Of a stretch of 64,000 nt of DNA, positions 47,530 through 57,500 are shown one piece after another. This DNA is from Telmatactis stephensoni. Lineage: Eukaryota; Cnidaria; Anthozoa; Actiniaria; Isophelliidae. Numbering within the stretch: the first letter of the stretch is position 1; each line of letters starts with the position of its first letter. The notes under the pieces were generated by a model. It was given only the letters and a program-made list of their open reading frames with translations. It did not search any database and had not been told where the DNA came from. The stretch lies in NCBI GenBank assembly GCA_029948255.1, contig JALIZF010001623.1, positions 186,001-250,000 on the forward strand, given 5' to 3'. Made by a program: the position numbers and the translations under genes.

Positions 47530-47797
47530 CGGGGGGGTCTACCCGAATAGCATTATGGTCTATGGCGTCAATGGGCCAATGGATGAATTTGTTTTTGTTA
47601 TGGCGTCAATGGGCCATGGATATATATTTTTTATTTTTTTATTTTTTTGTCATGGCATTAATGGACCATTTTATTTTTATTCATTTTTGTTTCTTTTTAT
47701 TTTTTCCTCGGAAAAACAAAAAAACTACAGAGAGAAAAAAAATTTTTTTTTTCACGAAAATAAGAAAAACTGCTATGGCGTCAATGGGCCACCATAG
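47530..47797. repeat. Right subterminal repeats of the integrase/kinase element
   Basis: TATGGCGTCAATGGGCCA-type motifs occur near 47560, 47600, 47650 (degenerate) and 47775, separated by T-rich then A-rich low-complexity DNA. All point the same way and are inverted relative to those at 42313-42505. Open frames here are repeat artefacts. Confidence 0.75.
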
Positions 47798-48239
47798 ACT
47801 ACATAATAAACGACAAAAGCGAATACGAGAAAAGAAGAAGTAAATAAAAAAGTATTAAATAAAAAAAGGAAAAACGCAAAAATTGCCGTGTAATTCCTTT
47901 TTAGACAACGTTGGAAAAGAAAAAACGGAATGGCGGAATGTAACACGGATTCGTGTACGAAATCACAATAATGATTTTCGATTTCGTTTCACGAAATTCA
48001 AGATTAAAAATCAAATTTTCAGTGGCACTTTTCAATTTCCAATTTCATTTGTGAAAATGAAACTGTTTTTACGTTTTACCTAAATTTCTTTCGAAAATGA
48101 AAACATTTCAACTTGAGATTAAGGGGGAGGGGGTAGCCAAAGTTACGAACCCCCAGAAATCGAATGTTTATTAGGAATGCCTTCAGGTTTGCATAGTTCT
48201 TTATCTCTTGGCTTGTCGATGAAAATAACTATACATATC

Positions 48240-48571
48240 GTCAGGTAGGGGTGTATTTGAGAGAAAATTATGGATTTCGACGGGGATGTTCTGAGAAGAC
48301 TTTTGTTCAGAAAGGAACATTCACCGATATGACGTTAGAAGATTTTCATATCAGCAGATAGATGAAACAGTCAGAGGCCTTGTGAATGAAGTAAGTGAAA
48401 TAAATCATGATGAAATGAGGTTTGAATTTAAATTAGTTTTTAAAATAACCTTGATATAGGCCCATTTGTAAAATATTGCGTTCACCCACCCTCATCATAG
48501 GTTGGTCCAACATACGGGCGACGAATGTTAACAGGTGAGAGAACAGCTGGTGCAGCGTTAGCAGAGTAACT
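48240..48571 (+). pseudogene. Second integrase-core N-terminal fragment
   Basis: A plus-strand frame around 48318-48390 (YDVRRFSYQQIDETVRGLVN) ends at a GTAAGT donor. A CATAG acceptor at 48500 opens VGPTYGRRMLTGERTAGAAL, ending at TAA (48570). The DETVRGLV...GPTYGRRMLTG pattern is the helix-turn-helix N-terminus of another subfamily of integrase-core proteins. No catalytic part follows, so it is a remnant. Confidence 0.45.
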
Positions 48572-48579
48572 CCAAGCTA

Positions 48580-50050
48580 TAATCATCGGCGCCAAAGCAG
48601 GAACTGATCGTTTGGAAAATCCCACCCCTTACTTTGTAGCCAGCTGAGTTGACCTTCGCAACAATCCCAAGGTCAACCAATCAGAATCGAGGATTTGAAA
48701 TGCTATTTTGATTAGCATTTCTTTGTACTTTTTCATACCTACCAAGATAATGATTAAAATACGAATGCCTCATTTTCTAGAATGTAAATCCATTTTGCTA
48801 TTATAGAAGACATAATAGAGAGTTTCACTAAAATATTTCCGAGTCTAATAATAAAATACGAGAAATTCGCGCCTTTTCTGTTAGCGGACGCGCTGCCCAG
48901 TGGCAGGAAAAAGCATTTATTTTGACGAAACGACAGCCAAAGTCCTTCAACTTGTGAGTTTGTTTCCAACTAAACGCAAAGAAATACGATAGAAAATTAC
49001 ATCATTGCTTCAATTTGCCGATCTCTTTGCTAATATGATGTTCTCTTTGAATGGAAAACCAAAGTTTTGGAGAAGTTTGGAGGCGTAAACAACACTGAGT
49101 TTCGGTGACTGTGGATGTTTGTGGTTAGACGAGCCGAGGAGATAGTCTTGAGCAGAAATTTACTATAAATGTGAATCCGAGGCACTTGAAGTCCACAATT
49201 TCAAACAAAGAAATGGCTATCAAAACTACTTATCATCATGTTGAGAAATTCTAACTGTGTTTCCAAGGATGTAAGCGACGTTTTCTCTTGGCTGATTCCT
49301 GCGTTTTTACGAGAGTCGGAGCATGCATCAAGCAGACCGTTTTTGAGAAAATCTAGTCAGCGTTTCAAGGTAACGAAAATAAAACTCATTATGTATAAAT
49401 TAGTTCTCATTTTTGGCAATGTTATTTCTAAAGAGATTTATAAATCATTTATTTTATCAAAGCTATTTATATGGCAGCTGGTCTTACCGTAGAGTTTAAT
49501 TTCAGCGAACTGAGTTAAGTTCAAAATGGATAAATTTACTGGTGTTTAGGACAACGTGGGCATGATGTACCATTAGTTGATATTGATATACAAAAATAGA
49601 TTTTCAACTGGTAATATCACAAAATGTTTTTTTATGAAAACCACAAACGATTTCACTTTCTCAAATCAGATTAGGAAATGCTAACCAAAATAGCTGACCC
49701 ATAATCCTTTTCGGGGAATGCATTCAACTCAGCTGGAGAGTATGCAGGACACAAACTGCATATGGACAGAATCTGGATTGACGTGTTGTTGCTTCCGACG
49801 GATATAGTGGCAAAGTTGTGGGAGCTTGCTCGATATGTATAAAAAATAACATAACAGTCAATGAAAATTTGTACAGGTACCAAATTTATCTGAAAAAAGG
49901 TGTGTGATTTGACTAATTGTAATGGACTTAACCACTTAGCCAATTAAGGTGTTTGTCTACAGTTTTTTGGGAGCCGTACTCAACTTTTTTGAACGGCTTT
50001 TATACAACTTGTTTCTGACGCGATCGAACTGAAACGCTCACCAAGCAATC
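48580..50050. other. No recognisable gene
   Basis: Short ORFs of under 95 codons without motifs occur here, and no paired repeats were found. Confidence 0.45.
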
Positions 50051-50057
50051 ACCCTTA

Positions 50058-50201
50058 GGGTGCTTTCCATTTAGTGGAACCAACCGACCAGAACGGCCTA
50101 ATTTCTTAGGACTGATTCCGCCAGCCAGAGCTAGGAATTGACATGTACCATTTAAGAACTGGCCGTTCTGGCCGGTTGGTTCCACTGAATGGAAAACACC
50201 C
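50058..50201. repeat. 144-bp Harbinger-type MITE
   Basis: The termini GGGTGCTTTCCATTTAGTGG and CCACTGAATGGAAAACACCC are inverted, and arms of about 45 bp pair through AACCAACCGACCAGAACGG. The 3-bp duplication TTA (50055-50057, 50202-50204) fits the TWA target of Harbinger elements. Confidence 0.88.
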
Positions 50202-50217
50202 TTAATCTGAAGTTTGG

Positions 50218-50402
50218 TATCATATAAGCCAGTTCAGAGTTTAAGAATCGTTTTCAGGGCGCATGCGATTTTATCCCGAACTTCTCACCTTCTTTTGTTG
50301 AAACCTTTTGTTTTTAATCAAACAAAAAGGTGAGACATTCGGGATAAAATCGCATGTATGTTATAGAAACGATTCTTAAACTCTGAACTGGCTTATATAT
50401 GT
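50218..50402. repeat. 185-bp palindromic MITE
   Basis: Arms CATATAAGCCAGTTCAGAG... and ...CTCTGAACTGGCTTATATATG pair over about 80 bp, including GATTTTATCCCGAA/TTCGGGATAAAATC. The loop contains a further AACAAAAGG/CCTTTTGTT pair. Confidence 0.88.
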
Positions 50403-50943
50403 TTTATAGGGGTACAACAAGCTGTGGCAACGGTAAACATGCAAGAATTATCGAAGTCAATGAAACTCGAATTGAGCGCTTTTGATGAGTTCCAGAAAAT
50501 CCAATAGCATTTTGCAAAAATATAGTATCTGGCAATCAAAATATTGTGGAATCATGAAATTCTGTTTGTTTGGTTTTGAGTGAATCGCCAAAATGTGTTT
50601 TTTCTTTGAATTTGCGTATCGCAAAAAAATCTACACAAATCTACACGCATACTCCAAAAAAACCTACAGAGTCATTACTCTGCTCTGGTCCCAAATTTCT
50701 GTGACAAGACCCTAGTTCTTTATAACAGTTTATGTTAGCTCAATAGTACAAGCGATTGTCATCAAAACTTTGCTAAAAATCCTTAGTCAAAGAGTTTTTT
50801 GGGATTAAAGCTCTTGAGTCAACATAATTATTCTGGTAACTTAGTAACTTGGTTCAAAAACCAGTTTATTTAATGTATGCATGATTTATGTTAATTCAGT
50901 TTTATTGTAAATATGAGTGTAGCAACTAGAGAGGGCATATAGG

Positions 50944-51270
50944 GTAGCTAGAACTGAATTCAGTTCACTTGAGTTGAGCCAAAGTCAACAGAGTGGAATG
51001 GCTAGGAAACCCATTGTTCTATCTTTTTGTTCACTTTTTCCAACCGTGACCGTGCACAAAACAAAAGCATTCCTGCATATATCAGACAATCAGCCGAATG
51101 AACACGTTTGAGTCAGATCAATCAAGCATAATAAATGAAGGTAAAACAAAAGATTGTGCACTCTCAAAGCCCTACTCAACATCCATGTTTGCTCCATTGA
51201 ACAGAACAATGGGTTGCCTAACCATTCCACTCTATTACTTTGGTTGAGCTGAGTCGAATAAAGAGTTCAG
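50944..51270. repeat. Inverted-repeat MITE
   Basis: The left arm (GAACTGAATTCAGTTCAC ... GTGGAATGGCTAGGAAACCC) and right arm (GGGTTGCCTAACCATTCCAC ... GAGTTCAG) are imperfect inverted copies of about 75 bp around a 180-bp non-coding core. Confidence 0.75.
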
Positions 51271-51383
51271 AAGCCAAACCAAAGTCTACTGAGCGTCCCT
51301 TAGCAAAGCTGAATCTGTTTGAACAACACTTTAAAAACTGTTTAGTTAAAAAAAGAAAACTGAATTAAAGCTAGTACGACCTA

Positions 51384-51968
51384 TTACAGCGGTTTTCAAT
51401 CAGACGCGTCCACCAACGATTTTTCTCTACATCGAGTTTTTATGGACGTCAATCAAAAGCGTTTCCATGACAATCCAATTAAGCACGTGCGAGCTGGAAT
51501 TTTGTTTACAGATACTGGTTCATCTAACTTGATGATTTACTTGTTCTGAAAATGTTCAGATCCTCTGAAAATATTACCCAAATGAAAATAAATATTCTTT
51601 AATAATGAAATAAGACTTCAATGGCTTGAAAATCAGAAATATATTAAAGGTGTTTGTGACCTTCGTGACCTATCAGTGAACGAAATCAGTCGACCGTTGA
51701 GAATGGACTGATCAAACAGCGCAAATAATGAATCTCATAAGCCAGAAACTAGACATCTTTTTAGAATTCAGGCCGTATATTATATACATTCTTCTTATGT
51801 CTTTGGATAGATTGATCATTTTCCGTTTATTATTGATATTGCGAGAAACCAATGCGGCAAATCAAAAAGAAATTGTCATGGAAACACTTTTGATTGATGT
51901 CCACGAAAACTGGTTTTCGATGGGAAGAAAAAATAATTGTAGACGCGTGCGATTGAAAACCTCTGTAA
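51384..51968. repeat. ~585-bp MITE with 90-bp inverted repeats
   Basis: The left end TTACAGCGGTTTTCAATC and right end GATTGAAAACCTCTGTAA are inverted. Pairing continues through ACGCGTC, GGACGTCAATCAAAAG and TTTCCATGACAAT. The interior ORF is an artefact of this repeat. Confidence 0.85.
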
Positions 51969-52416
51969 CGTGACATTAAAGTGGTCCTTTACAAGAGATT
52001 TGACCATATTAATTCAGGCTAAGGTACGTGGTACGATTTTAAAAAATTGCCAATCCGTCACCGGAAACTTTTCTCTGTCGGATGCGTAAACCGGTGAAAA
52101 TAGTGGTTAATTGCCTTTTTATATTACCTTTTCCCTTTTTTGGAGATAAATATCTCCTCTTGTACTATTTCATATTATCTAGACACTGTCACGGGTAAAA
52201 CATTTTCTTGATGATGTTTTCAAGAAATCAATATCTGAAATAAAAATTAAGGCGAAAATTGCTATATAATTTACTATTTGGTTTTATAACATGGTTTTAC
52301 TACATTGTTTTATAATTTACTATTTGAAATACACGGGGCTATACATGATCTACCTGACAACTGACATTTGTCACACCCTTCTCCACGTACCGCCATTGAG
52401 ACCCCTATACACCTAA

Positions 52417-52707
52417 TCCAAAAAACGTTGTCGCTACAAGTCCACAGTGTACACTCCAAGACTGCAAAGGATTTTGGTAGTGTTCCTTTTAATTAATCTA
52501 TTCACTATTGTATTTCCTTTTGTGATGTTTCCTTCAGGCTTGGTGAGCATTTTAAGCATTCCAGCAAAGCGTTATGAGCAATTAAGCCTTTTTATTCGTG
52601 TTTCATGCAACCAAAACATGCATGATTACATTAATTACTAGAAAACTACCAAAATCCTTTGCAGTCTTGGAGTACACTGTGGACTTAATGCGACAACGTT
52701 TTTTGGA
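52417..52707. repeat. ~290-bp MITE with 68-bp near-perfect arms
   Basis: TCCAAAAAACGTTGTCG, CTACAAGTCCACAGTGTACTCCAAGACTGC-like sequence and GGATTTTGGTAGT at the left are mirrored at the right, ending GTTTTTTGGA. Arm identity is very high, which suggests a recent origin. Confidence 0.88.
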
Positions 52708-52886
52708 ATAAGTATATATGGGAATTTTGCAGGGACCCGTAGTATGGAGACTGTGGAGGTGGCCGTTTTCAGAAGTGCCTGTGCGGAGAGGTGACGTGTT
52801 TGAAAAGTCATTGATTTGCATGTCCCATATAAATGCCTTTTGTATCGAAATTACCTTTCTTAAACATCCTTCTTAACCAAAAATTT

Positions 52887-52952
52887 CATTGTACGTAAAA
52901 ATGGCACCATAGAGATTGCGTCACAGTTGAGCTCTATGGTCCTATTTTTACG
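52887..52952. repeat. Perfect-stem hairpin
   Basis: ACGTAAAAATGGCACCATAG pairs with CTATGGTCCTATTTTTACGT around a short loop, with one bulge. It is a small fold-back, and no terminator or RNA role is claimed. Confidence 0.75.
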
Positions 52953-53436
52953 TACTACAATTGTTTCCGCAGCTTACATGTACTCCCACAAATCGTATAG
53001 TTGAATCAAAATAATCAGTTGATTCGTGTTTTTATTCGATCCGAAATACAATGCATTACTTAATTACTGATCTAAACGCTTACATTGAATATAATTCCAC
53101 CTAAGTTTTTCCCCCACTAATTGATCTTTGTTAACAGATCATTGACAAATGAAAATGTACTTACTTCTGTGGTCGATCCTAAGTTAATTTCACGTACTGC
53201 GGACAGGTTAGCATACAGGGTAGCGTACAGGATAGCTAAAGAGAATAATTAATAACTAACTTTCCGCAAAGAGTACACACATCTATTGTAATCATATTTC
53301 AAAAACTAACAACATTTCAAATCACTTAATATATTCAGTTCAATATTCAGTTTTTTAAACGAAACATTCTCCGCCCCGAAAAGGGCGTAGTCCTTTTCCA
53401 TTCATTGTTGTCTGATGAGTTACCATTGCTTGTGTT

Positions 53437-53985
53437 TTAATTCTCTCCATCAGCTGGGCAAATTACAGCAATCTTGGTGATTGGTCGCTTGTAGGTTCCT
53501 GTAGTTGTTCTGACCATGATATTCCTTACTCGGCCGTCTGGTCCCGGGTACACTTCAGTTATTCTGCCGATGGTCCATTTCCCACGGACTGCATTACTGT
53601 CAGCTACTACGAAGACATCATCAACCTGTACGTTCCGTTTTTCTGTGTTCCATTTCTTGGTGGGTATGAGCACAGGAAAGACGTCACGGCTCCAACGTTT
53701 CCAAAAGGAGTCTACTATCCGCTGTACAAACTCTACTCGAAGTCGTGGACTCTTTGTGTCTTTGAAGGGACCTTGTGGGACCTCCGAGGTGGCACGTCCC
53801 AACAACATATCATTTGGGCAAAGGTACGCGCCGTCGTCTGGGTCATTTAGGAATACAACCTATTGGACGTTGGTTCACCAAGTTTGCTACTTCTAAAAAG
53901 CAGGTGTATAGTTCAAACGTTGTCAGCACTTGGTTGCCTGTGACTGTCTTCAGCGCTCTTTTACTTGCGTTACATTATGCAAATT
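53437..53985 (-). pseudogene. Older BEL/Pao: integrase end and DUF5641-type tail
   Basis: The frame reads TVTGNQVLTTFELY ... VNQRPIGCIP, shifts by one base (near 53860), and continues through NDPDDGAYLCPNDMLLGRAT and VQDVFVVAD-like DUF5641 sequence (VQVDDVFVVADSNAVRGKW, GRITEVYPGPDGRVRN, RPITKIAVI) to a stop at 53437. The catalytic integrase core and RNase H are absent. Between this part and the RT remnant at 54300-54399 the coding sequence has been deleted. Confidence 0.85.
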
Positions 53986-54404
53986 CGAAAATTCTAAAGG
54001 CCGAAAATTTAAGCACATTTTAAGCATACGTCTCCATGGATAATGAGATAAATATCTGTTAAGCGAAGAGAGCATATACAATTGCATTAAACGCCCTCAG
54101 GTTTCGACTTTCAAAGTAAACTAATTGTCACGAAGGACCGTGACTCAAAACATTTGCATGATTTCGGCAAGAAAATGTCACGCTGAACTTCGTTGTCGCT
54201 GCATTATCCAAATTAAATGGTTAATTTAAGAATGTTAAATTGACCTAGTGAAAACGATGCTTTGCCATAATGCTTTCTGTGGCTTCACAAATCATTCTGA
54301 GCTTTTTTTTAAAAAATCGTTCAAGTAGTTTTTACGAAAACCTAAAGAGCGCCAACTGACTCCTATTTGCCAGAGTTCTTGCGTCGCGATTTTAGCTTTG
54401 ATTG

Positions 54405-54580
54405 TGTAGAATAATTGAATCTATTCTGCTAGATTTGAATCGATTTTTACTTTAAAACAAAACTTCAAAATTTTCCATTACAATACCATGTGCTCAACAA
54501 TCTCTCACAACGCTCTCGCCACACTCTCACGTGACTAAGTTCGTATAATGTTCGGGCTCACTTCGTACAATTTCCGTACA
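54405..54580 (-). repeat. 3' LTR of the young BEL/Pao element
   Basis: This is identical by eye to 60230-60405. The polyprotein stop codon (54527-54529) lies inside it, so the last 18 codons are LTR-encoded. Confidence 0.95.
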
Positions 54581-57500
54581 CTCCCCCCTTGACAATTTAA
54601 TTTCGCCCACAATGGCTGCTTGTCTTCTTGGTCGTTGTCTGACTTCTTGCTTTTCGTCTTGCTTCTTTGTTGATACTTCTTCTTTAGTTGACGCTTCTTC
54701 CTTGGTTGATACTTCTTCCTTTGTTGTTGAATCCTTCCTGGACGATGCTTCTAGTTGAAATAACTTCTGAATTGGACGACGCAGTATCTTTGCCTTTTTG
54801 CTCCTCTCGCCAACTTGGACAACAGCTCCACGTGGTTGACCATCGTTGCCTTTGATAATTTCTTTGACTCTGGCAAGTCGCCACAAGCTTCGTGGAGTAT
54901 TTTCGTCATGTATACACACGATGTCGTTTACTTGAATGGGTGTGGTAGGTTCGCCTTGAGGGGGTACCACTCTGTGGTGTTCTCGAAGTTCCAATAAATA
55001 CTCTCTCTGCCAACGTCCCCAGAAGTGTGTTAACAGTTTTATCATGTATTTCATTCTCTTTGTAAGTCCAGCTTCAGTAGAGTCTGGTTCAAGTTGTTCA
55101 ATGCTTGGGTCCAGTAGAGTATGTAAACGTTTACCAAGTAGTAAATGTGCAGGGGTCAAAACTTCTTCTAAATCTTCTGATGATACATAAGTAAGTGGTC
55201 GTGAATTTAAAACAGCTTCAACTTCAACAAGAACAGTGTTCAGTTCATCGTAGTTTAATCTAGAATTTCCAAGTACTTTCTTGAGACACCTCTTAGAACA
55301 CTTGACCATCCTTTCCCAGAAACCGCCCCACCATGGTGCCTTTTCCAGATTGTACTGCCAACGCACTCTTTTAGAAGACAAGAATTCTTGCACCTTGGCG
55401 GTCTCGAACAGTCTGACTAGTTTCTTCTCAGCTGATTTGAATGTCTTCGCATTGTCTGAGACAATAAGACTTGGAATCCCTCGACGACTAACGAATCTTC
55501 TTAATGAGCGTATGAATGCTCCTACAGTTAAATCAGGTACAAGTTCTAAGTGAACTGCTCGTGTACTAGCACACGTATAAAGTGCTATGTAACTCTTAGA
55601 CATTTCAGTGTTCCCTTTCAATACAGTTTTAAAATAGATCGGTCCAGCAAAGTCAACTCCAATGTATGTGAAGGGAAAATCCATAGACAGACGAAATTCA
55701 GGTAAGTCTGCATAAGTCTTAGCGATGTAAGGCCTTCCTTCAAATCTTCTGCAAACTATACATCGATTTATCTCTTTCTTCACTGACTGACGTCCCTTTA
55801 CAATCCAGAATCTTTCTCGAACTGAACTCAAGGTTTCTTTCACTCCATTATGCATTACTCTTTCATGATTCTCACGGATGATAAGTGAAGTTAGATAATG
55901 TTCTCTTGGCAATAATATTGGAAACTTTACAAGATCAGGAATGTTAGCATTAGCGATTCTTCCTCTGCATCGTAGAACATTGTTCACATCATAGAACAGT
56001 CCTAAAGTTGACTGAGTCTGTCTGAACTTTTGATCCTTAGGTATTGAATGCTGCATAGTAAGCAGCCACATAGTTTCCGCAATTCCAAATTCCACTGTGG
56101 TTAAGGGTCCTCTTTCAATAGGACAGTTCTGCATTTTCTTTTTACAGTTATCAATGAATCTGAGTACAAGGGCAGTGATCCTGAATAATCTTAGAGTACT
56201 ACTGTAATCTGTGGGGTTCATCACATTTTCCAACTTCACAATCTTGGGTTGCTCAGTTGTTGAATGTAAGGTTGTGCTTACCTTACCTTGTCCCTTCTTC
56301 ATCTCTTCAGTTGCTTCAGGTGTTTCCTCTACTCTAACATCTGTTTTGGGCCAGCATTCCTTTGGTTTTTGTAGCCATTCAGGGCCATGCCACCAAAGTT
56401 TGTTGTTTAGAATTTCTGTTGCACGTAAACCACGAGAAGGTAAATCAGCAGGATTGTTTTTTCCAGGTACATGATGCCAGTCTTCTGGACTTGTAAGCCT
56501 TCTAATTTCTTGAATTCGATTTTCGACGAACTGCTTAAATTCCTTATCGGTTCCAACAATCCAGTAAAGTGTAGTAATAGAATCAGTCCAACAATAAGTC
56601 TTTGGCAATGAGACAATTGGTGAAAGAGCCTTTTTAACAGTAGATACAAGTCTCGCTTGACAAAGAGCTCCAAGAAGTTCTAATCTTGGGATGCTTTGAG
56701 AACTTAAAGGGGCCACCCTTGTCTTCGCAGTAATCAGTGATGTGGTAATCATATGACCTTCACATTCAATCCGCAAATACACAACAACAGCATAAGCCTT
56801 TGCACTTGCATCACAGAATGAATGCAGTTCAATAGACACATGAGGTTCAACTAAACAATAACGGTTAATTCTTACTTCGTGAAGGTTCTCCAGTTGTTCA
56901 ATCCACTCCTTCCATTTTCGTGCAGAATCTGTCGATAGAGCAGTGTCCCAGTCAAGCTTGTCAAGACACAGTTCTTGGAACAATATTTTCATAGGTATGA
57001 TGATTGGTGAGAGAAACCCTATTGGGTCATAAATACTTGCAATGACTTTCAAAACACTTCTCTTTGTCAGTTCAAGTTCCTTTGCAGCATTTATCAGTCC
57101 TTGAAATCTAAAAACAATTTGATCATTTTCAGTGTTCCAAACTAGTCCCAATACTTTCTGTTCTTGCTCTTTTTCAATTTGTTCCTTTGAGTTGCCAAGC
57201 ATGAGGTTAGCATAGCTTGAATCTTCTTGAACAATAGAAGTGTTATTCTCATTGACAACCACTGATTCTTGAGTTTCCTTATGAATTTGTTCAAGTAGTT
57301 CCTTTGAATTTGATGACCATTTACGTAGTGTGAATCCTCCTTCCTTTAGGATATTCTTTGCTTCTCCATAAAGTTTATATGCCTGTTCATTCGAATTGGC
57401 TCCAGACACTAAGTCGTCTACGTAAAATGATCTCAGAAGTTCATCAGCAGTAGCTGTGCAATTTTTGTATCTTGAAATGTGATGCTGAAGAGTTGCAGCA

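Larger units (their letters stand above)
42313..47797. mobile_element. Candidate TIR element with integrase-core and alpha-kinase genes
   Basis: The left end contains ATGGTGGCCAATTGACGCCA (42317-42336). The right end contains GGCGTCAATGGGCCACCAT (47777-47795), its inverted copy. The same motif recurs inside each end: at 42470-42500 on the left, and near 47560, 47600 and 47650 on the right. The longer pair with CATAGACCAGAATGCAATG (42486-42504) and GCATTATGGTCTATGG (about 47539) is also inverted. These inverted subterminal arrays enclose two convergent genes, an integrase-core gene (plus) and an alpha-kinase-like gene (minus), each starting close to one end. I could not identify a target-site duplication, so the outer limits are provisional. 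Confidence 0.65.

Noticed and set aside
47496..47843. ORFs of 96-115 codons with repeated ASMGQW/NGPM motifs
   Set aside because: They come from the TATGGCGTCAATGGGCCA repeats and poly-T/A tracts at the element end.
51728..51973. 81-codon ORF with hydrophobic start resembling a small membrane protein
   Set aside because: It lies wholly within a MITE whose right inverted repeat encodes its second half.
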